The notes: generated by a model not told the origin, from the sequence alone. DNA of 64,000 bases from JANXLO01 sp038231295 (GCA_038231295.1 JBBRLP010000005.1:20586-84585); one strand, 5' to 3'. Shown: positions 34,755-44,611, numbered from the stretch's first letter. Numbers and translations: made by a program.

Positions 34755-37109
34755 CTACCACGTCGTATTGCCGACTTCCGGCAGCCCGCGCCCCGCCCGG
34801 TCACTCACCGTCAGGCTGAACTCATAGGGTTCACTGCCCCGCACCCACTTGACCATGACCGCATTCCCACCCGCCCGCAGGCTCACATCCAGCGCCCACG
34901 GGCCATCGCCGAGGACGGGCCGAAACGGTTCCCGATGAAATCGGCGCAGAATAAGATTCCCATTCAGCCAGACCTTCACGCCGCTGTTGGTGTTGGCAAC
35001 GAGACGGGCTTGACACGCGGTCGGACTGTTGAGCAACGTCTGTCCGTAGCAGACGCCCGAACCGCCCCGGAAAATCGGCTCAAGGTCAAGCGCAGGTTCG
35101 ACAAAACTGTGCCGTTCCCAGCGGGCGGACTGGAAGTTACGGGCCACATACGACTCGTTCAGGCCGGGGCGGTCTTCCGGGGCATAAGAGCGGTCGAAAC
35201 CCTCGCCATCGAAGTTCGCAAACGTCCCGACCGTCCACCAGCACGAAGCCCCCATCAGCAGGAAATCCACCTCAGCAGGCGCTCCGCCGTCCTCGGGAGC
35301 CAATCGCAGTGAGATGGTGTTGGCGATGTCAATCCGTGCGCTCTCTTCCGGCACGAACAGCGTACACTCCAGCCGCAGAAGTCCGGTATGCGCGGCGATG
35401 AACTGTCGCTGCCCCAGACCGGGCGGCATCTGCACCTGCCAGCCGGGAGGCGCAAGGAGCGCGATGCGGCCGCTGAACGCTTCACCGCGATTGTAGATCG
35501 CGAGTGAGAGCGTCTTGGGCGTGTTGTGCGCGATGGCAGGCGCGTCTCCCGTATCCAGTACGATCTCGAAATCCCCCACGCTCCCCAGCAGCGCATTAGA
35601 AGGCGTGACAAGCAGGGGTTTGACGAGGGTGCTATCGGCCCAGGCAATCGCCCCCGCCGGGTCGGGCGCGAGTTTCGTCTCTGCACTCTCGACGGCGGGC
35701 GCAGGCGTAGACACCTCTTCGCTCTGGATGGACTGCGGGGACGGCGATGCCGGGAGAGTGGCAGGCGGGAATTCGATGATCGGCTGAAAGACCGGCTCCT
35801 GCGCCTGCACCGCTGGAAAGAGACCCGAGGCAGGGGCATCTACAGCGTTCATGGCCGCAACAGCCTCCAGTGCGGGCGATTCAGACGGCGCTGATACGCG
35901 GGCTTCCGAGACAGAAGGCTCCGTTTCGGAAGTGGGTAAAGAACTGGCACTGCTTTCGTCCCAATTCTCTGTCGGCGCTTCCGTCTCGACATTCAGGGCA
36001 ACACTGCTTGCAGGACTATCGAACTCGATGGGGATGCGCTGCGCCTCTCCATCCCGCAGGGGCGGCGATGGCTCTGCTTCCAGGGCGGGGAGGCTCTCTG
36101 AACCGCTCAGTATGGCGATGTCGGGGCAGCGGACGGCGACGATCTCTTTGCCTATGGCGACCGTGCGGCTTGCCACTTCGTGAAGGGTGCGCGGCGCATC
36201 GAAGTCACGCAGGCCATTGCCGGGAATGACCACATCTCCCAGAGGGCGCAGCCAGTCGTCGGGCAGGCCGATACTCCCGTCGCGAATGCCGAGTATCGCT
36301 CCTAAAGCGCCCCCGACGGTCTCCGCATCGTAGCCGCAGTTACAGGCAGCGCACAGCGCCGAGCCGAAATCCCGAACGCCGTAGAGCAGACCGATGGTGA
36401 AAAAGCCGATATTCTGCGGGGCATCCGTGAAGTTCTTGTGGCCGACCTCATGCTGAACGCTCTCCCGCGCTTCCAGCCAGGAGCCGCCTCTGCCTGCCAC
36501 CGCCAGCGCTGTCTTGACGGCACGGGAGGTGCGGCAGGTGCGCGGAATCATCGCCAGTCCGATGGTCATGAGGGTAAAGGAGTCCGTGAGGAAGAAGGCG
36601 GCGCTGCCGACAGCGGCCAGGAACATCGCCGCCCAGACTCCCTCTTCGCTATGGTCAAGTTTGGCATCGTGATAGGCGTAGGAGGCAGCGACCTGCGGCG
36701 CACCGGGTGCGAGCATGGCCCAGAGGTCGGCGCGAATCATCCCGCCCGTCCCATGCCGAAACCAGTTCGCATACGCGCCGGAAGCGGGCGGCGGCACACC
36801 CCGCCGCAGGTTGAGCGCCGCATACCCGAACTCGTCCTGCGGATAGTCCAGATGCTCCAGCCAGGCGACCGCGAGATCGGCGGGCGCGACTTCCGGGCCG
36901 CACTCCTCCAGCGTCGCCAGCCACACGAGCGGGAAATCCATCGCAACGCTCGCCACCGGCTGACCCGGAACCGGACTGTAGTAGTTGTTGCGTCCCGGCG
37001 TCAACTGCCCGTGCATCCCCGCTCCCAGCGTCAGCCCCGCGCTCTTGCCCTGCCAGGCGCCCAGCACCTTATCGTAGTAGTTCTCTGCCGTCAGCGTCAA
37101 AGCTGCCAT
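34755..37109 (-). CDS. ADP-ribosylglycohydrolase-like protein with C-terminal beta domains
   Basis: A 784-residue multidomain protein. Residues 1-330 form an ADP-ribosylglycohydrolase (DraG/ARH) fold: KVLGAWQGKSAGLTLG at the start and CNCGYDAETVGGALGAILG at the end, where Asp/Glu residues usually bind magnesium. Residues 360-520 are a low-complexity Ser/Pro/Glu/Ala-rich linker. The C-terminal 260 residues hold two beta modules: a NEW3-like domain (LSLAIYNRGEAFSGRIALLA) and a sugar-binding/PA14-like one (ANTNSGVKVWLNGNLILRRF). No signal peptide is apparent. GGAG is 8 bases before ATG 37109. Reversal of ADP-ribosylation or hydrolysis of a glycoside are both possible. Confidence 0.75.
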   Translation of the reverse strand: MAALTLTAENYYDKVLGAWQGKSAGLTLGAGMHGQLTPGRNNYYSPVPGQPVASVAMDFPLVWLATLEECGPEVAPADLAVAWLEHLDYPQDEFGYAALNLRRGVPPPASGAYANWFRHGTGGMIRADLWAMLAPGAPQVAASYAYHDAKLDHSEEGVWAAMFLAAVGSAAFFLTDSFTLMTIGLAMIPRTCRTSRAVKTALAVAGRGGSWLEARESVQHEVGHKNFTDAPQNIGFFTIGLLYGVRDFGSALCAACNCGYDAETVGGALGAILGIRDGSIGLPDDWLRPLGDVVIPGNGLRDFDAPRTLHEVASRTVAIGKEIVAVRCPDIAILSGSESLPALEAEPSPPLRDGEAQRIPIEFDSPASSVALNVETEAPTENWDESSASSLPTSETEPSVSEARVSAPSESPALEAVAAMNAVDAPASGLFPAVQAQEPVFQPIIEFPPATLPASPSPQSIQSEEVSTPAPAVESAETKLAPDPAGAIAWADSTLVKPLLVTPSNALLGSVGDFEIVLDTGDAPAIAHNTPKTLSLAIYNRGEAFSGRIALLAPPGWQVQMPPGLGQRQFIAAHTGLLRLECTLFVPEESARIDIANTISLRLAPEDGGAPAEVDFLLMGASCWWTVGTFANFDGEGFDRSYAPEDRPGLNESYVARNFQSARWERHSFVEPALDLEPIFRGGSGVCYGQTLLNSPTACQARLVANTNSGVKVWLNGNLILRRFHREPFRPVLGDGPWALDVSLRAGGNAVMVKWVRGSEPYEFSLTVSDRAGRGLPEVGNTTW

Positions 37110-37230
37110 CGTGTGTCTCCGCCTTCTGCCCATCTCGGTATCAGGGTCTGCCTGTCTCTCCGGCATTATATCCCCTCCACCCTTACTCGTCAAGACGGCC
37201 CGGTTCCGATTCGCGTTTCATCGTGAGCGG

Positions 37231-38793
37231 TTAAAGCGCATTCGCGAGAGGGAGTCGCACTGTGAACGTGGTTCCGGAGCCGACGACACTGGTCACGGCG
37301 ATCTGCCCGCCATGCGCCTCGGCGACCCAGCGAGCGATGTTCAGCCCCAGACCGCTGCCCCCCTGCTCCCGGCTGCGCCCGGAATCGACCCGGTAGAACC
37401 TATCGAAAAGGAAGGGCAGATGTTCGCTGGCAATGCCCGGCCCGGTATCCGTCACCGAGAAAATCGCGTCGGGTCCGCCGCTCACTCCTTTTTCGGTCGT
37501 CAGGGAGAGAGTGACCTGCCCGCCTTCGGGCGTGTAGTGAATGGCGTTATGAATGAGATTGGTGAACAACTGCTGGAGCCAGAGGGCGTCGCCTTTGAGC
37601 GTCACCTCCTCCATCTCCGCAAAATCCAGAGTGATGTTTTTGCGGTGCGCCAGCCGTTCCAGAGTCTCGAAGGTCGTCAGGACGATCTCATGGAGAGCAA
37701 CAGGTTCCTGATTCAAACGCACCTGGTCGGCATCGGCGCGGGAGAGGAGCAGCAGGTTGTTCACGATGGAGGTAAGGCGTTCCGTGTCGGCGATGATACT
37801 TTGGAACGCTCTTCGCGTTTCCGGCGGCATCTCCTCGGACATCAGCGCGACTTCCGCCGCCCCCCGAATTGCGGTCAGGGGGGTTTTGAGTTCGTGGGAT
37901 GCGTCCGCAGTGAAGCGTTCGATCTGCTGAAAACTGCGATCCAGTCGTGCGATCATCTCATTCAGCGCTGCCGCAAGACGGCCAATCTCGTTGTCGGTGC
38001 GGGCAGGCGCAATCCGCATATCGAGCCGATTGCTCTCAATGCTCAAGGCGGCGCGGGTCATCTCGTCCACCGGGCGCAGCGAGCGCCCGACGAGCGCCCA
38101 GCCTCCGAGCAGTGCGATCAAAAAAATGGAGGGAGTCAGGATGAGCAGAATAAATAGCGCCCGCTGAAGCGCCCCTTCCACGCCTTCCACCGACGCACCG
38201 ACCTGCACCAGATAGGGTATCCGGCTGCCAAGCTGCACCGGCAAGGTCACCATCCGCACAGGATACTGCCCCAGCGTCGTGACGGTATCAAAAACGGGCT
38301 TACCTGTCATGCGGCAGGCCAGTAATGTCTCGGAAGGCACCGGGAGTTTGTTGGTTCGCAGCGCATCGGAGAAGGCGACGGCGTGGCCGTCCGGGTCTAT
38401 CACCTGCACATAGCGTCCCCAGGACTGGAGGTCATTGTTATCAATAAAGCGGCGTTCGGTATCAGGGTCCAGGGGCTGGTCGGCGTGGAGGGTGCGGTAG
38501 TGATAGACGGCGGCGGCAATGTCTTTGCTGGTCGTCTCGGCGAACTCCGTGAGGGCGGCGTCCGCACTATGGTTGAGGTACTCACGCAGAAGCAGATAGG
38601 TAAACGCGGCGAGCAGCAGCAGGGTGAGTGCAAGGAGCAGGCCATGCCAGAGCGCAAGCTGCGCCCGGAGGCTGCGCGGGCGCAGACGAGCAAACAGGGT
38701 GGAGCTGCGGTCCGCAGGCTCCGACGGACCCTTCACAGCAGCGTTGGCGCCGGAATCGGGGCGTGTTTCCGTTCCCGCACTGCTCTCCAACAC
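37231..38793 (-). CDS. Two-component sensor histidine kinase
   Basis: A 520-residue membrane kinase. A first membrane segment (LLLALTLLLLAAFTYLLL), a periplasmic sensor of about 140 residues, a second segment (ALFILLILTPSIFLIALLGG), HAMP, HisKA with the phosphorylated His in ASHELKTPLTAI, and an ATPase with NLIHNAIHYTP and GGSGLGLNIA are in order. The GTG at 38793 begins one base after the regulator's stop, preceded by GGAG; a frame start at 38859 is inside the regulator. It pairs with the regulator at 38795. The signal is unknown. Confidence 0.92.
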   Translation of the reverse strand: MLESSAGTETRPDSGANAAVKGPSEPADRSSTLFARLRPRSLRAQLALWHGLLLALTLLLLAAFTYLLLREYLNHSADAALTEFAETTSKDIAAAVYHYRTLHADQPLDPDTERRFIDNNDLQSWGRYVQVIDPDGHAVAFSDALRTNKLPVPSETLLACRMTGKPVFDTVTTLGQYPVRMVTLPVQLGSRIPYLVQVGASVEGVEGALQRALFILLILTPSIFLIALLGGWALVGRSLRPVDEMTRAALSIESNRLDMRIAPARTDNEIGRLAAALNEMIARLDRSFQQIERFTADASHELKTPLTAIRGAAEVALMSEEMPPETRRAFQSIIADTERLTSIVNNLLLLSRADADQVRLNQEPVALHEIVLTTFETLERLAHRKNITLDFAEMEEVTLKGDALWLQQLFTNLIHNAIHYTPEGGQVTLSLTTEKGVSGGPDAIFSVTDTGPGIASEHLPFLFDRFYRVDSGRSREQGGSGLGLNIARWVAEAHGGQIAVTSVVGSGTTFTVRLPLANAL

Positions 38794-38794
38794 G

Positions 38795-39475
38795 CTACTC
38801 CGGCTCTTCGCGCAGGACATACCCAACGCCACGCACCGTATGCAGCAGTTTCTTCGCACCCCCTGCGTCCACTTTTTTTCGCAGGAAGTTCATGTAGACC
38901 TCCAGCACATTGCTGCCCGCGTCAAAATCGTATCCCCAGACGCTTTCGAGGATGGCGGTGCGGGTGTAGACCTGGCCGGGATGGCGCAGCAACAGTTCGA
39001 GCAGGGCATACTCCTTGTTGGTCAGTTCGATAGTCCGCCCGTCGCGCTGCACAGCGCGGGTCGCCGGATCAATCGTAAGGTCCGCATACTCCAGGCGTGG
39101 GAGACGGTTCGCGTTCGCCTGCCGCCGCAGAAGCGCACGCAGCCGGGCGAGCAGCTCGTCGAAGGCAAAGGGCTTTGGCAGGTAGTCGTCACAGCCGCTG
39201 TCCAGCCCCTGTACCCGGTCTTCCAGTGCATTCCGTGCCGTGAGTGCAAGGACGGGAAAGCCTATACCTCGCTCCCGCAGTTCCCGCACAACAGAGAATC
39301 CGTCACGTCCCGGCAGCATAATGTCGAGGACAATCGCGGCATATTCGTTGACCAGCGCGTAGTCCAGCCCCTCCTCCCCCGTATGCACGACATCCACTGT
39401 GTACGAAGACTGCTCCAGCCCCTGCTTCAGAAAACTGGCGACCTTTTTTTCATCCTCAACAACCAGTATTCTCAT
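38795..39475 (-). CDS. OmpR/PhoB-family response regulator
   Basis: A 226-residue response regulator. The receiver has acidic Glu7/Asp8/Glu9 (VEDEKKVA), phosphoacceptor Asp51 (VLDIMLPGRDG) and Lys in LPKPFAF. The C-terminal winged helix (LTNKEYALLELLLRHPGQVY, then VLEVYMNFLRKKVD) binds DNA. The ATG at 39475 matches the family start. A TATAAT on the minus strand at 39510-39515 may be its -10. The kinase gene follows directly. Confidence 0.95.
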   Translation of the reverse strand: MRILVVEDEKKVASFLKQGLEQSSYTVDVVHTGEEGLDYALVNEYAAIVLDIMLPGRDGFSVVRELRERGIGFPVLALTARNALEDRVQGLDSGCDDYLPKPFAFDELLARLRALLRRQANANRLPRLEYADLTIDPATRAVQRDGRTIELTNKEYALLELLLRHPGQVYTRTAILESVWGYDFDAGSNVLEVYMNFLRKKVDAGGAKKLLHTVRGVGYVLREEPE

Positions 39476-39628
39476 GCGCCCTTCCGTTCTCTTATCGCTC
39501 ACTATAGTCATTATACCGCTACGTTGAGGTTTCAGTCGCAGCAAACCACGCGCCAGCCAGAAGAGGGAGTATCGTTTGCGGTGCAGCGATGTAATGTAGT
39601 AAACTGCTCGATAAGGAGGAGAGGAAGA

Positions 39629-40249
39629 ATGGCGACGAGGATTTCCGATTTGGTAGTTAGTCCCCAGGAGTATCTGATGCGGGAACGACAGGCGACGTAT
39701 CGCCACGAGTATGTAGACGGACAGATCGTCGCGATGTCGGGCGCGACGCGACGACACAATGTGATTTCCTTAAACATCGCGAGTGAAATTCGCAATGGCT
39801 TGCAGGGCAGACCTTGTGAAGCCTATGCCGCCGATATGCGCGTGCGGCTGGAAGGGGCGAGATTCTATACCTACCCCGATGTCGTTGCGGTCTGTGGGGA
39901 GCCGAGGTTTGAAGATGGCGAACTGGACACGCTGCTGAATCCGACGGTGATTGTCGAGACACTTTCCCCAACAACGGCGGCGTACGACCGGGGCGAAAAG
40001 TTCGCTTACTATCGTCAGATCGCTTCCCTGCAAGACTACTTGCTGCTCTCCCAGGACAGAATGCTGGTCGAACACTTTACGGGCCAGGGAGAATTCTGGC
40101 TCTATATCCCTCTAAATCGTGCGGAGGACACCCTGAACCTGGTTTCGATTGACTGCCAAATCTCACTGGCAGAGATTTACGACAAAATCACCTTCGACGC
40201 CGATGAGCCATTGCCACCCGAGCCGCCGGAGACCAACGGAAGCGTCTGA
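39629..40249 (+). CDS. Uma2 family (DUF820) restriction-endonuclease-fold protein
   Basis: A 206-residue Uma2-family protein of the PD-(D/E)XK fold. YRHEYVDGQIVAMSGAT, YAADMRVRL, YTYPDVVAVCG and NPTVIVETLSPTTAAYDRGE are the conserved blocks; Asp in PDVV and Glu in VETLSP are the expected catalytic acids. These genes are abundant in cyanobacteria and similar phyla; their biological role is not established. AAGGAGGAG is placed before the ATG at 39629. A 9-bp inverted repeat (40238-40246/40267-40275) overlaps its stop and may end transcription. Confidence 0.9.
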   Translation: MATRISDLVVSPQEYLMRERQATYRHEYVDGQIVAMSGATRRHNVISLNIASEIRNGLQGRPCEAYAADMRVRLEGARFYTYPDVVAVCGEPRFEDGELDTLLNPTVIVETLSPTTAAYDRGEKFAYYRQIASLQDYLLLSQDRMLVEHFTGQGEFWLYIPLNRAEDTLNLVSIDCQISLAEIYDKITFDADEPLPPEPPETNGSV

Positions 40250-40297
40250 CCCCTGTGAGGAGGCCGGACGCTTCCATGCAAAAAAAAGTACTACCGA

Positions 40298-41845
40298 TTA
40301 GACGTGTTCGAGGGTCTGTTCGAGGGCGGCCGGGGTGATGCGGCTGACGAGTTTGTTGAGGGCGTGGACGTAGGCTTTGCCGCTCGCGACCACGATGTCG
40401 GTGTGTGCGCCGCGCCCGGTATAGATGTCGTTGCCGCGCCGGATACGAATGGTCACATCGGCGAGGGCGTCAATCCCCTGCGTGACGGCCTGAATGTTGA
40501 ATTCGATCAGATCGTTCTCGACTCCGACGATACGGTTGATGGCGCGATAGACTGCATCCACCGGCCCCGTGCCATGACAGGAGTCAATCAGTTCCCGGCC
40601 CTGCGAGTCGCGAATATTGACGGTCGCCGTGGGAACCAGTTTGTCGCCGCAAGAGACCTGAACGTGCAGCAGTTCGAAAGTCTGATGCACCGCGCTCGTC
40701 TCGTCCTGCACGATCTTTTCCAGGTCCTCGTCGTAAACCTCTTTTTTGCGGTCGGCGATGTCAAGGAAGCGCGTATAGACCTTCTCTACCTGCTCCTCGC
40801 TGAACGTGTAGCCCAGCACTTCCAGACGATGCAGCAGTGCATGACGGCCCGAACGCGCCGTCAGCACGATTTTGCTCTCGTGAATGCCGACATCCGCCGG
40901 GTCTATGATCTCATAGGTCGAGCGCTCTTTCAGCACCCCATCCTGATGAATGCCGGAAGAGTGCGCGAAGGCGTTCGCCCCGACGATAGCCTTGTTCGGC
41001 TGCACCAGAATGCCCGTCGAGGCGCTGACCATGCGGCTGGTGCGATACAGCTCCTGCGTCACGATGCCGGTTTCGCAGTCGTAGATGTCGCGGCGCGTCT
41101 TCATCGCCATGACCACCTCTTCCAGACTGGTGTTACCCGCCCGCTCTCCGATGCCGTTGATGGTACATTCGATCTGCCGCGCTCCGTTGCGGACTCCCGC
41201 CAGCGAGTTCGCCGTCGCCATTCCCAGATCGTTGTGGCAATGGACACTGATAATCGCCTTGTCGATGTTTGGCACTTGCGCCACGACATAGGCGATGAGC
41301 GCCCCATACTCGTCCGGCGTCGTATAGCCCGTCGTGTCGGGAATATTGATGACCGAGGCTCCGGCTTTGATGACCGCTTCGATCACTTGGCACAGATAGT
41401 CCCTATCCGCCCGGCCCGAATCCTCCAGAAAATACTCCACCTCCGCCACATAGTTGCGGGCGTGTTTCACCGCCGCGACACCCCGTTCCATCGCCTGTTC
41501 GCGGGTCAGGCGCAGTTTGTGCTGAAGGTGACTGTCGGAGACGCCGAGACCCGTATGAATGCGCGGATGCACCGCATCTTTGAGGGCTTCCGCCGCCGCA
41601 TCAATATCCTTTTGTACGGCGCGGGTCAGGCCGCAGACCGTCGCGTTCTTAATGAGCCGACTAATGCCCTGCACCGCCTGAAAATCACCCGGAGAGGAGA
41701 TGGGGAAGCCCGCTTCGATCACGTCAACACCCAGCCGCTCAAGCTGCCGTGCGATCTCCAGTTTCTCCTCGACGTTGAGGGACGCGCCCGGAGACTGCTC
41801 TCCGTCGCGCAGGGTGGTATCGAAAATATGAATTCGGTTCGCCAT
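40298..41845 (-). CDS. leuA: 2-isopropylmalate synthase
   Basis: A 515-residue LeuA, which condenses 2-ketoisovalerate and acetyl-CoA in the first committed step of leucine synthesis. The catalytic TIM barrel shows FDTTLRDGEQSPG, SVHCHNDLGMATAN with the metal-binding His pair and INGIGERAGN. The C-terminal regulatory domain (from about residue 390) is complete, so leucine feedback is expected. GAGGAG lies 8 bases before the ATG at 41845. It is the last gene of the branched-chain cluster, after a gap holding two palindromic repeats. Confidence 0.96.
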   Translation of the reverse strand: MANRIHIFDTTLRDGEQSPGASLNVEEKLEIARQLERLGVDVIEAGFPISSPGDFQAVQGISRLIKNATVCGLTRAVQKDIDAAAEALKDAVHPRIHTGLGVSDSHLQHKLRLTREQAMERGVAAVKHARNYVAEVEYFLEDSGRADRDYLCQVIEAVIKAGASVINIPDTTGYTTPDEYGALIAYVVAQVPNIDKAIISVHCHNDLGMATANSLAGVRNGARQIECTINGIGERAGNTSLEEVVMAMKTRRDIYDCETGIVTQELYRTSRMVSASTGILVQPNKAIVGANAFAHSSGIHQDGVLKERSTYEIIDPADVGIHESKIVLTARSGRHALLHRLEVLGYTFSEEQVEKVYTRFLDIADRKKEVYDEDLEKIVQDETSAVHQTFELLHVQVSCGDKLVPTATVNIRDSQGRELIDSCHGTGPVDAVYRAINRIVGVENDLIEFNIQAVTQGIDALADVTIRIRRGNDIYTGRGAHTDIVVASGKAYVHALNKLVSRITPAALEQTLEHV

Positions 41846-41910
41846 AGAAGTACTCCTCACAGAAAGGTTTCCGTCCGCAGGACGGTCGGCCACAGTCCTC
41901 CCAGCCGGGT

Positions 41911-41971
41911 CATTCCCCCAATATTGGGGGCCAGGGGGCGACTCCCCCAGAATTGGGGGCCGGGGGGCCGG
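41911..41971. repeat. Tandem pair of G/C-run palindromes, copy C
   Basis: Two adjacent units, CCCCCAATATTGGGGG and CCCCCAGAATTGGGGG, lie between the phyH-like gene and leuA. Their arms match the core of the 189-bp element and copies A and B. Confidence 0.65.
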
Positions 41972-41990
41972 ACTCCGCTTCACGCCCCGG

Positions 41991-42734
41991 TCAGTAAATT
42001 TTGTCCGGGATTCGCACGGACGGCTTCCGCAGCAGGGCAGTCTGCTTTTCGCTCAGCCCCGGATAGTTCGCCGGATCGTAGTAGTTCGAAGCCCAGGAGA
42101 GCGGGCCGGGAGAGTATTTGAAGAACAGCGTCCGGCGCTCATGCGCGGCGTTCCAGGGCAGGGTGCCATGCGTCAGGGCCTCCGTGAAGATGACAGCGGT
42201 TCCTGCCGGGCCAATCACTCTATCCACAAACGGCTGCGCTTGTTCCAGATCGCGCCACTCGTTCGGGAACGGCAGATTGCTCTTGTGGCTGCCGGGAACA
42301 CATCCGAAGCCGCCATCGCCTTCGCCAATGTCGTGCAGGTTGTAGGCCACCACCGTCAGGCCACAGAAGATACGGTTGTCCTGAAACCGATAGTACTGCG
42401 ACGGGTCGAACGGGGTTCCGCCCCCGTGCAGGCTCCAGCCAATCGGGCCTTTGCGGCCCCGTATCACGTCACAGTAGTCGTGATCGAGGCGGAAGTTCGC
42501 GCCGAGGATGGCATCGAGATACGGCATAAGGCGCGGGTTGTCCAGAACGCCGTACATCGGCTCTCCCCACGCCAGCAGATTCCCAAACCGATGGGACGGC
42601 GCGTCCGGCGCGACTTTCGCTTCCAGATGCGTGTCCACCAGCCCGTTCAGCGTGGTTATCTGTTCCGGCGTCAGCGCGTCCCGCACCACCAGATAGCCCT
42701 GAAGATCGAAGAGATACCGTTCCTGCTCCGTCAA
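41991..42734 (-). CDS. Phytanoyl-CoA dioxygenase (PhyH) family protein
   Basis: A 247-residue Fe(II)/2-oxoglutarate oxygenase of the PhyH family. FDLQGYLVVRDALTPEQI opens the fold; the cupin core has His in SLHGGGTPFD, CVPGSHKSNLPFP and THGTLPWNAAHERRTLFFKY, where the distal His and Arg bind iron and 2-oxoglutarate. I chose the TTG at 42734, since GAGGAG is 7 bases before it. Lying inside a branched-chain amino acid operon it is out of place; it may hydroxylate a small metabolite or be a passenger. Confidence 0.85.
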   Translation of the reverse strand: MTEQERYLFDLQGYLVVRDALTPEQITTLNGLVDTHLEAKVAPDAPSHRFGNLLAWGEPMYGVLDNPRLMPYLDAILGANFRLDHDYCDVIRGRKGPIGWSLHGGGTPFDPSQYYRFQDNRIFCGLTVVAYNLHDIGEGDGGFGCVPGSHKSNLPFPNEWRDLEQAQPFVDRVIGPAGTAVIFTEALTHGTLPWNAAHERRTLFFKYSPGPLSWASNYYDPANYPGLSEKQTALLRKPSVRIPDKIY

Positions 42735-42797
42735 CGCTCTGCTCCTCGTTGAGAAAAAAGGCGAGGGAGGCAACTCTGCTCCCTCGCCTGCGGACGT

Positions 42798-43877
42798 CTA
42801 GCCGCGCCATTCGACGCGAGAGACGCGCTCATTGGCCTGCGGCTGCTCTTCGGTCGCGACGACCTGCGTGGTCGCCTGCGGAACACTGCTCTTGACCCAG
42901 CTCATCATGGAGCGCAGTTCGCGCCCGACCTTCTCGATCTGATGGTTGCGGTCTTTGTTCTCCAGCGCACGGAAGACCGGACGCCCGGCGCGGTTTTCCA
43001 GAATCCACTCGCGGGCGAACTCGCCGCTCTGAATCTGGCGCAGCGTCTCCTTCATCGTCTCACGTACATGGTCGTCCACGATCTTCGGGCCGCGTGTCAT
43101 GTCGCCGAACTGCGCGGTGTCCGAGATGGAGTAGCGCATTCCCGCGATTCCCGACTCATACATCAGGTCTACAATCAGTTTGAGTTCGTGGAGGCACTCG
43201 AAGTAAGCGATTTCGGGCTGATAGCCCGCATTGACGAGCGTCTCGAAGCCTGCCTTGACCAGAGCGGTCGCGCCACCGCACAAAACGGCCTGCTCGCCGA
43301 ACAGGTCGGTTTCGGTCTCTTCCTGAAACGTCGTCTCCAGCACTCCGGCCCGCGTTCCACCGATGGCTTTGGCATAGGCCAGCGCGATGTTCTTCGCCTC
43401 GCCGGTATGGTTCTGGTGAATGGCGATCAGGCAAGGAACGCCCTTGCCTTCGGAGTAGACGCGCCGCACCAGATGTCCGGGGCCTTTTGGGGCCACCATG
43501 AACACATCAATATGGGGAGGCGGTACGACCTGACCGAAATGGATATTGAAGCCGTGTCCGAACGCGATGGCGTTGCCCGGAACGAGATGCGGTTCGATAC
43601 TCTCTTTGTAGACCGCCGACTGATACTCGTCGTTGACCAGAATCATGATGATGTCGGCCTGCTTCGCGGCGTCTGCCACTGAGAAGACCGGGAGGCCATC
43701 GGACTCGGCGGCGTCCCAGGACTTGCCCGGCCGCAATCCGACAATCACATCCACGCCGGACTCTTTCATGTTCAGGGCGTGCGCGTGTCCCTGGCTTCCA
43801 TAGCCAATCACGGCGACCTTCTTGCCCTTGAGGGCCTCCAGGTCGGCATCCGTGTCGTAGTATACTTTTGCTGCCAT
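42798..43877 (-). CDS. ilvC: Ketol-acid reductoisomerase
   Basis: A 359-residue class I IlvC, which isomerises and reduces acetolactate or acetohydroxybutyrate with NADPH. The Rossmann motif GYGSQGHAHALN, VAPKGPGHLVRR and ETETDLFGEQAVLCGG with metal-binding acids are diagnostic. The last 25 residues are a Thr/Gln/Glu-rich tail beyond the usual end. ATG 43877 follows GAAGGAG at about 12 bases. The short segment after the knot is of the class I length. Confidence 0.97.
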   Translation of the reverse strand: MAAKVYYDTDADLEALKGKKVAVIGYGSQGHAHALNMKESGVDVIVGLRPGKSWDAAESDGLPVFSVADAAKQADIIMILVNDEYQSAVYKESIEPHLVPGNAIAFGHGFNIHFGQVVPPPHIDVFMVAPKGPGHLVRRVYSEGKGVPCLIAIHQNHTGEAKNIALAYAKAIGGTRAGVLETTFQEETETDLFGEQAVLCGGATALVKAGFETLVNAGYQPEIAYFECLHELKLIVDLMYESGIAGMRYSISDTAQFGDMTRGPKIVDDHVRETMKETLRQIQSGEFAREWILENRAGRPVFRALENKDRNHQIEKVGRELRSMMSWVKSSVPQATTQVVATEEQPQANERVSRVEWRG

Positions 43878-43939
43878 AACGTCGTTGTTCTCCTTCTCTC
43901 TCGTCTCGTGCGCCCCGGTCATGCTGCCGGAGCGTCACT

Positions 43940-44560
43940 TCACTTTCCGTTCTTGTCGGTCACTTCGGAATCCGTCTTTTCTGTCTTGTCTGTTTCGGAA
44001 CCGCTGCCGTTCCCGCCGGGCGGCTCATTCGGGCTGGCCGTCGAGGGAGACGGTGGCGCTCCCTGCTGCATCTCCACTTCGTCTATCTGCGACGTTCCCT
44101 TCTGCATGACGTTGCGCCGAAACAGGAAGATTGCCGTCCCCTGCCCCTTCACGTATTGCAGGGAGTAGGTAAACTGAAGGGTATTCGCGCCGTTGTTGGA
44201 GTTGATGTTGGAGGATGTCATCTTCCACGATTGCAGTTTGCCGTTGTCCTTTTCGAGGCCCTCTGCAAGCTTTTTCAGATCACTCGCCGGCAGCCGCTGC
44301 TGCTCATTCAGGGTAAAACCGTTCTCTGCGACATCGTAGTTGTGCGCCTGTAGGCTCTTCAGGAAGGTTTCGCAGGTGGTCGTGGACTGCATCAGGTTAC
44401 CGACCTCCGTCTTCACCGCACGAATCCCTGCCATGCCGGCCATCGCTATGACAACAAAGATCACGACAATCAGGGCAACGCAGCCGCCACAGACCCCGAG
44501 CGCGATCCAGACACCCTTATTACGCGGTGGCGGAGGAGGCGGAGGTGCAGAAGGATACAT
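43940..44560 (-). CDS. Membrane-anchored hypothetical protein with proline-rich N-terminus
   Basis: A 206-residue protein. A run of prolines (PSAPPPPPPPRNKG) precedes one membrane segment (VALIVVIFVVIAMAGMAGI), then a globular part of about 110 residues (AHNYDVAENGFTLNEQQRLP) that could be an NTF2-like fold, and a disordered acidic tail rich in Thr/Ser/Glu/Lys. No family was recognised with confidence. It sits between ilvC and the small membrane gene, within the branched-chain cluster, but has no apparent metabolic link. Confidence 0.6.
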   Translation of the reverse strand: MYPSAPPPPPPPRNKGVWIALGVCGGCVALIVVIFVVIAMAGMAGIRAVKTEVGNLMQSTTTCETFLKSLQAHNYDVAENGFTLNEQQRLPASDLKKLAEGLEKDNGKLQSWKMTSSNINSNNGANTLQFTYSLQYVKGQGTAIFLFRRNVMQKGTSQIDEVEMQQGAPPSPSTASPNEPPGGNGSGSETDKTEKTDSEVTDKNGK

Positions 44561-44611
44561 GAGCGCACTCCTTTCGAGGAAACCGGGCCGGTTTATTGGC
44601 AGCCCGGAAAA

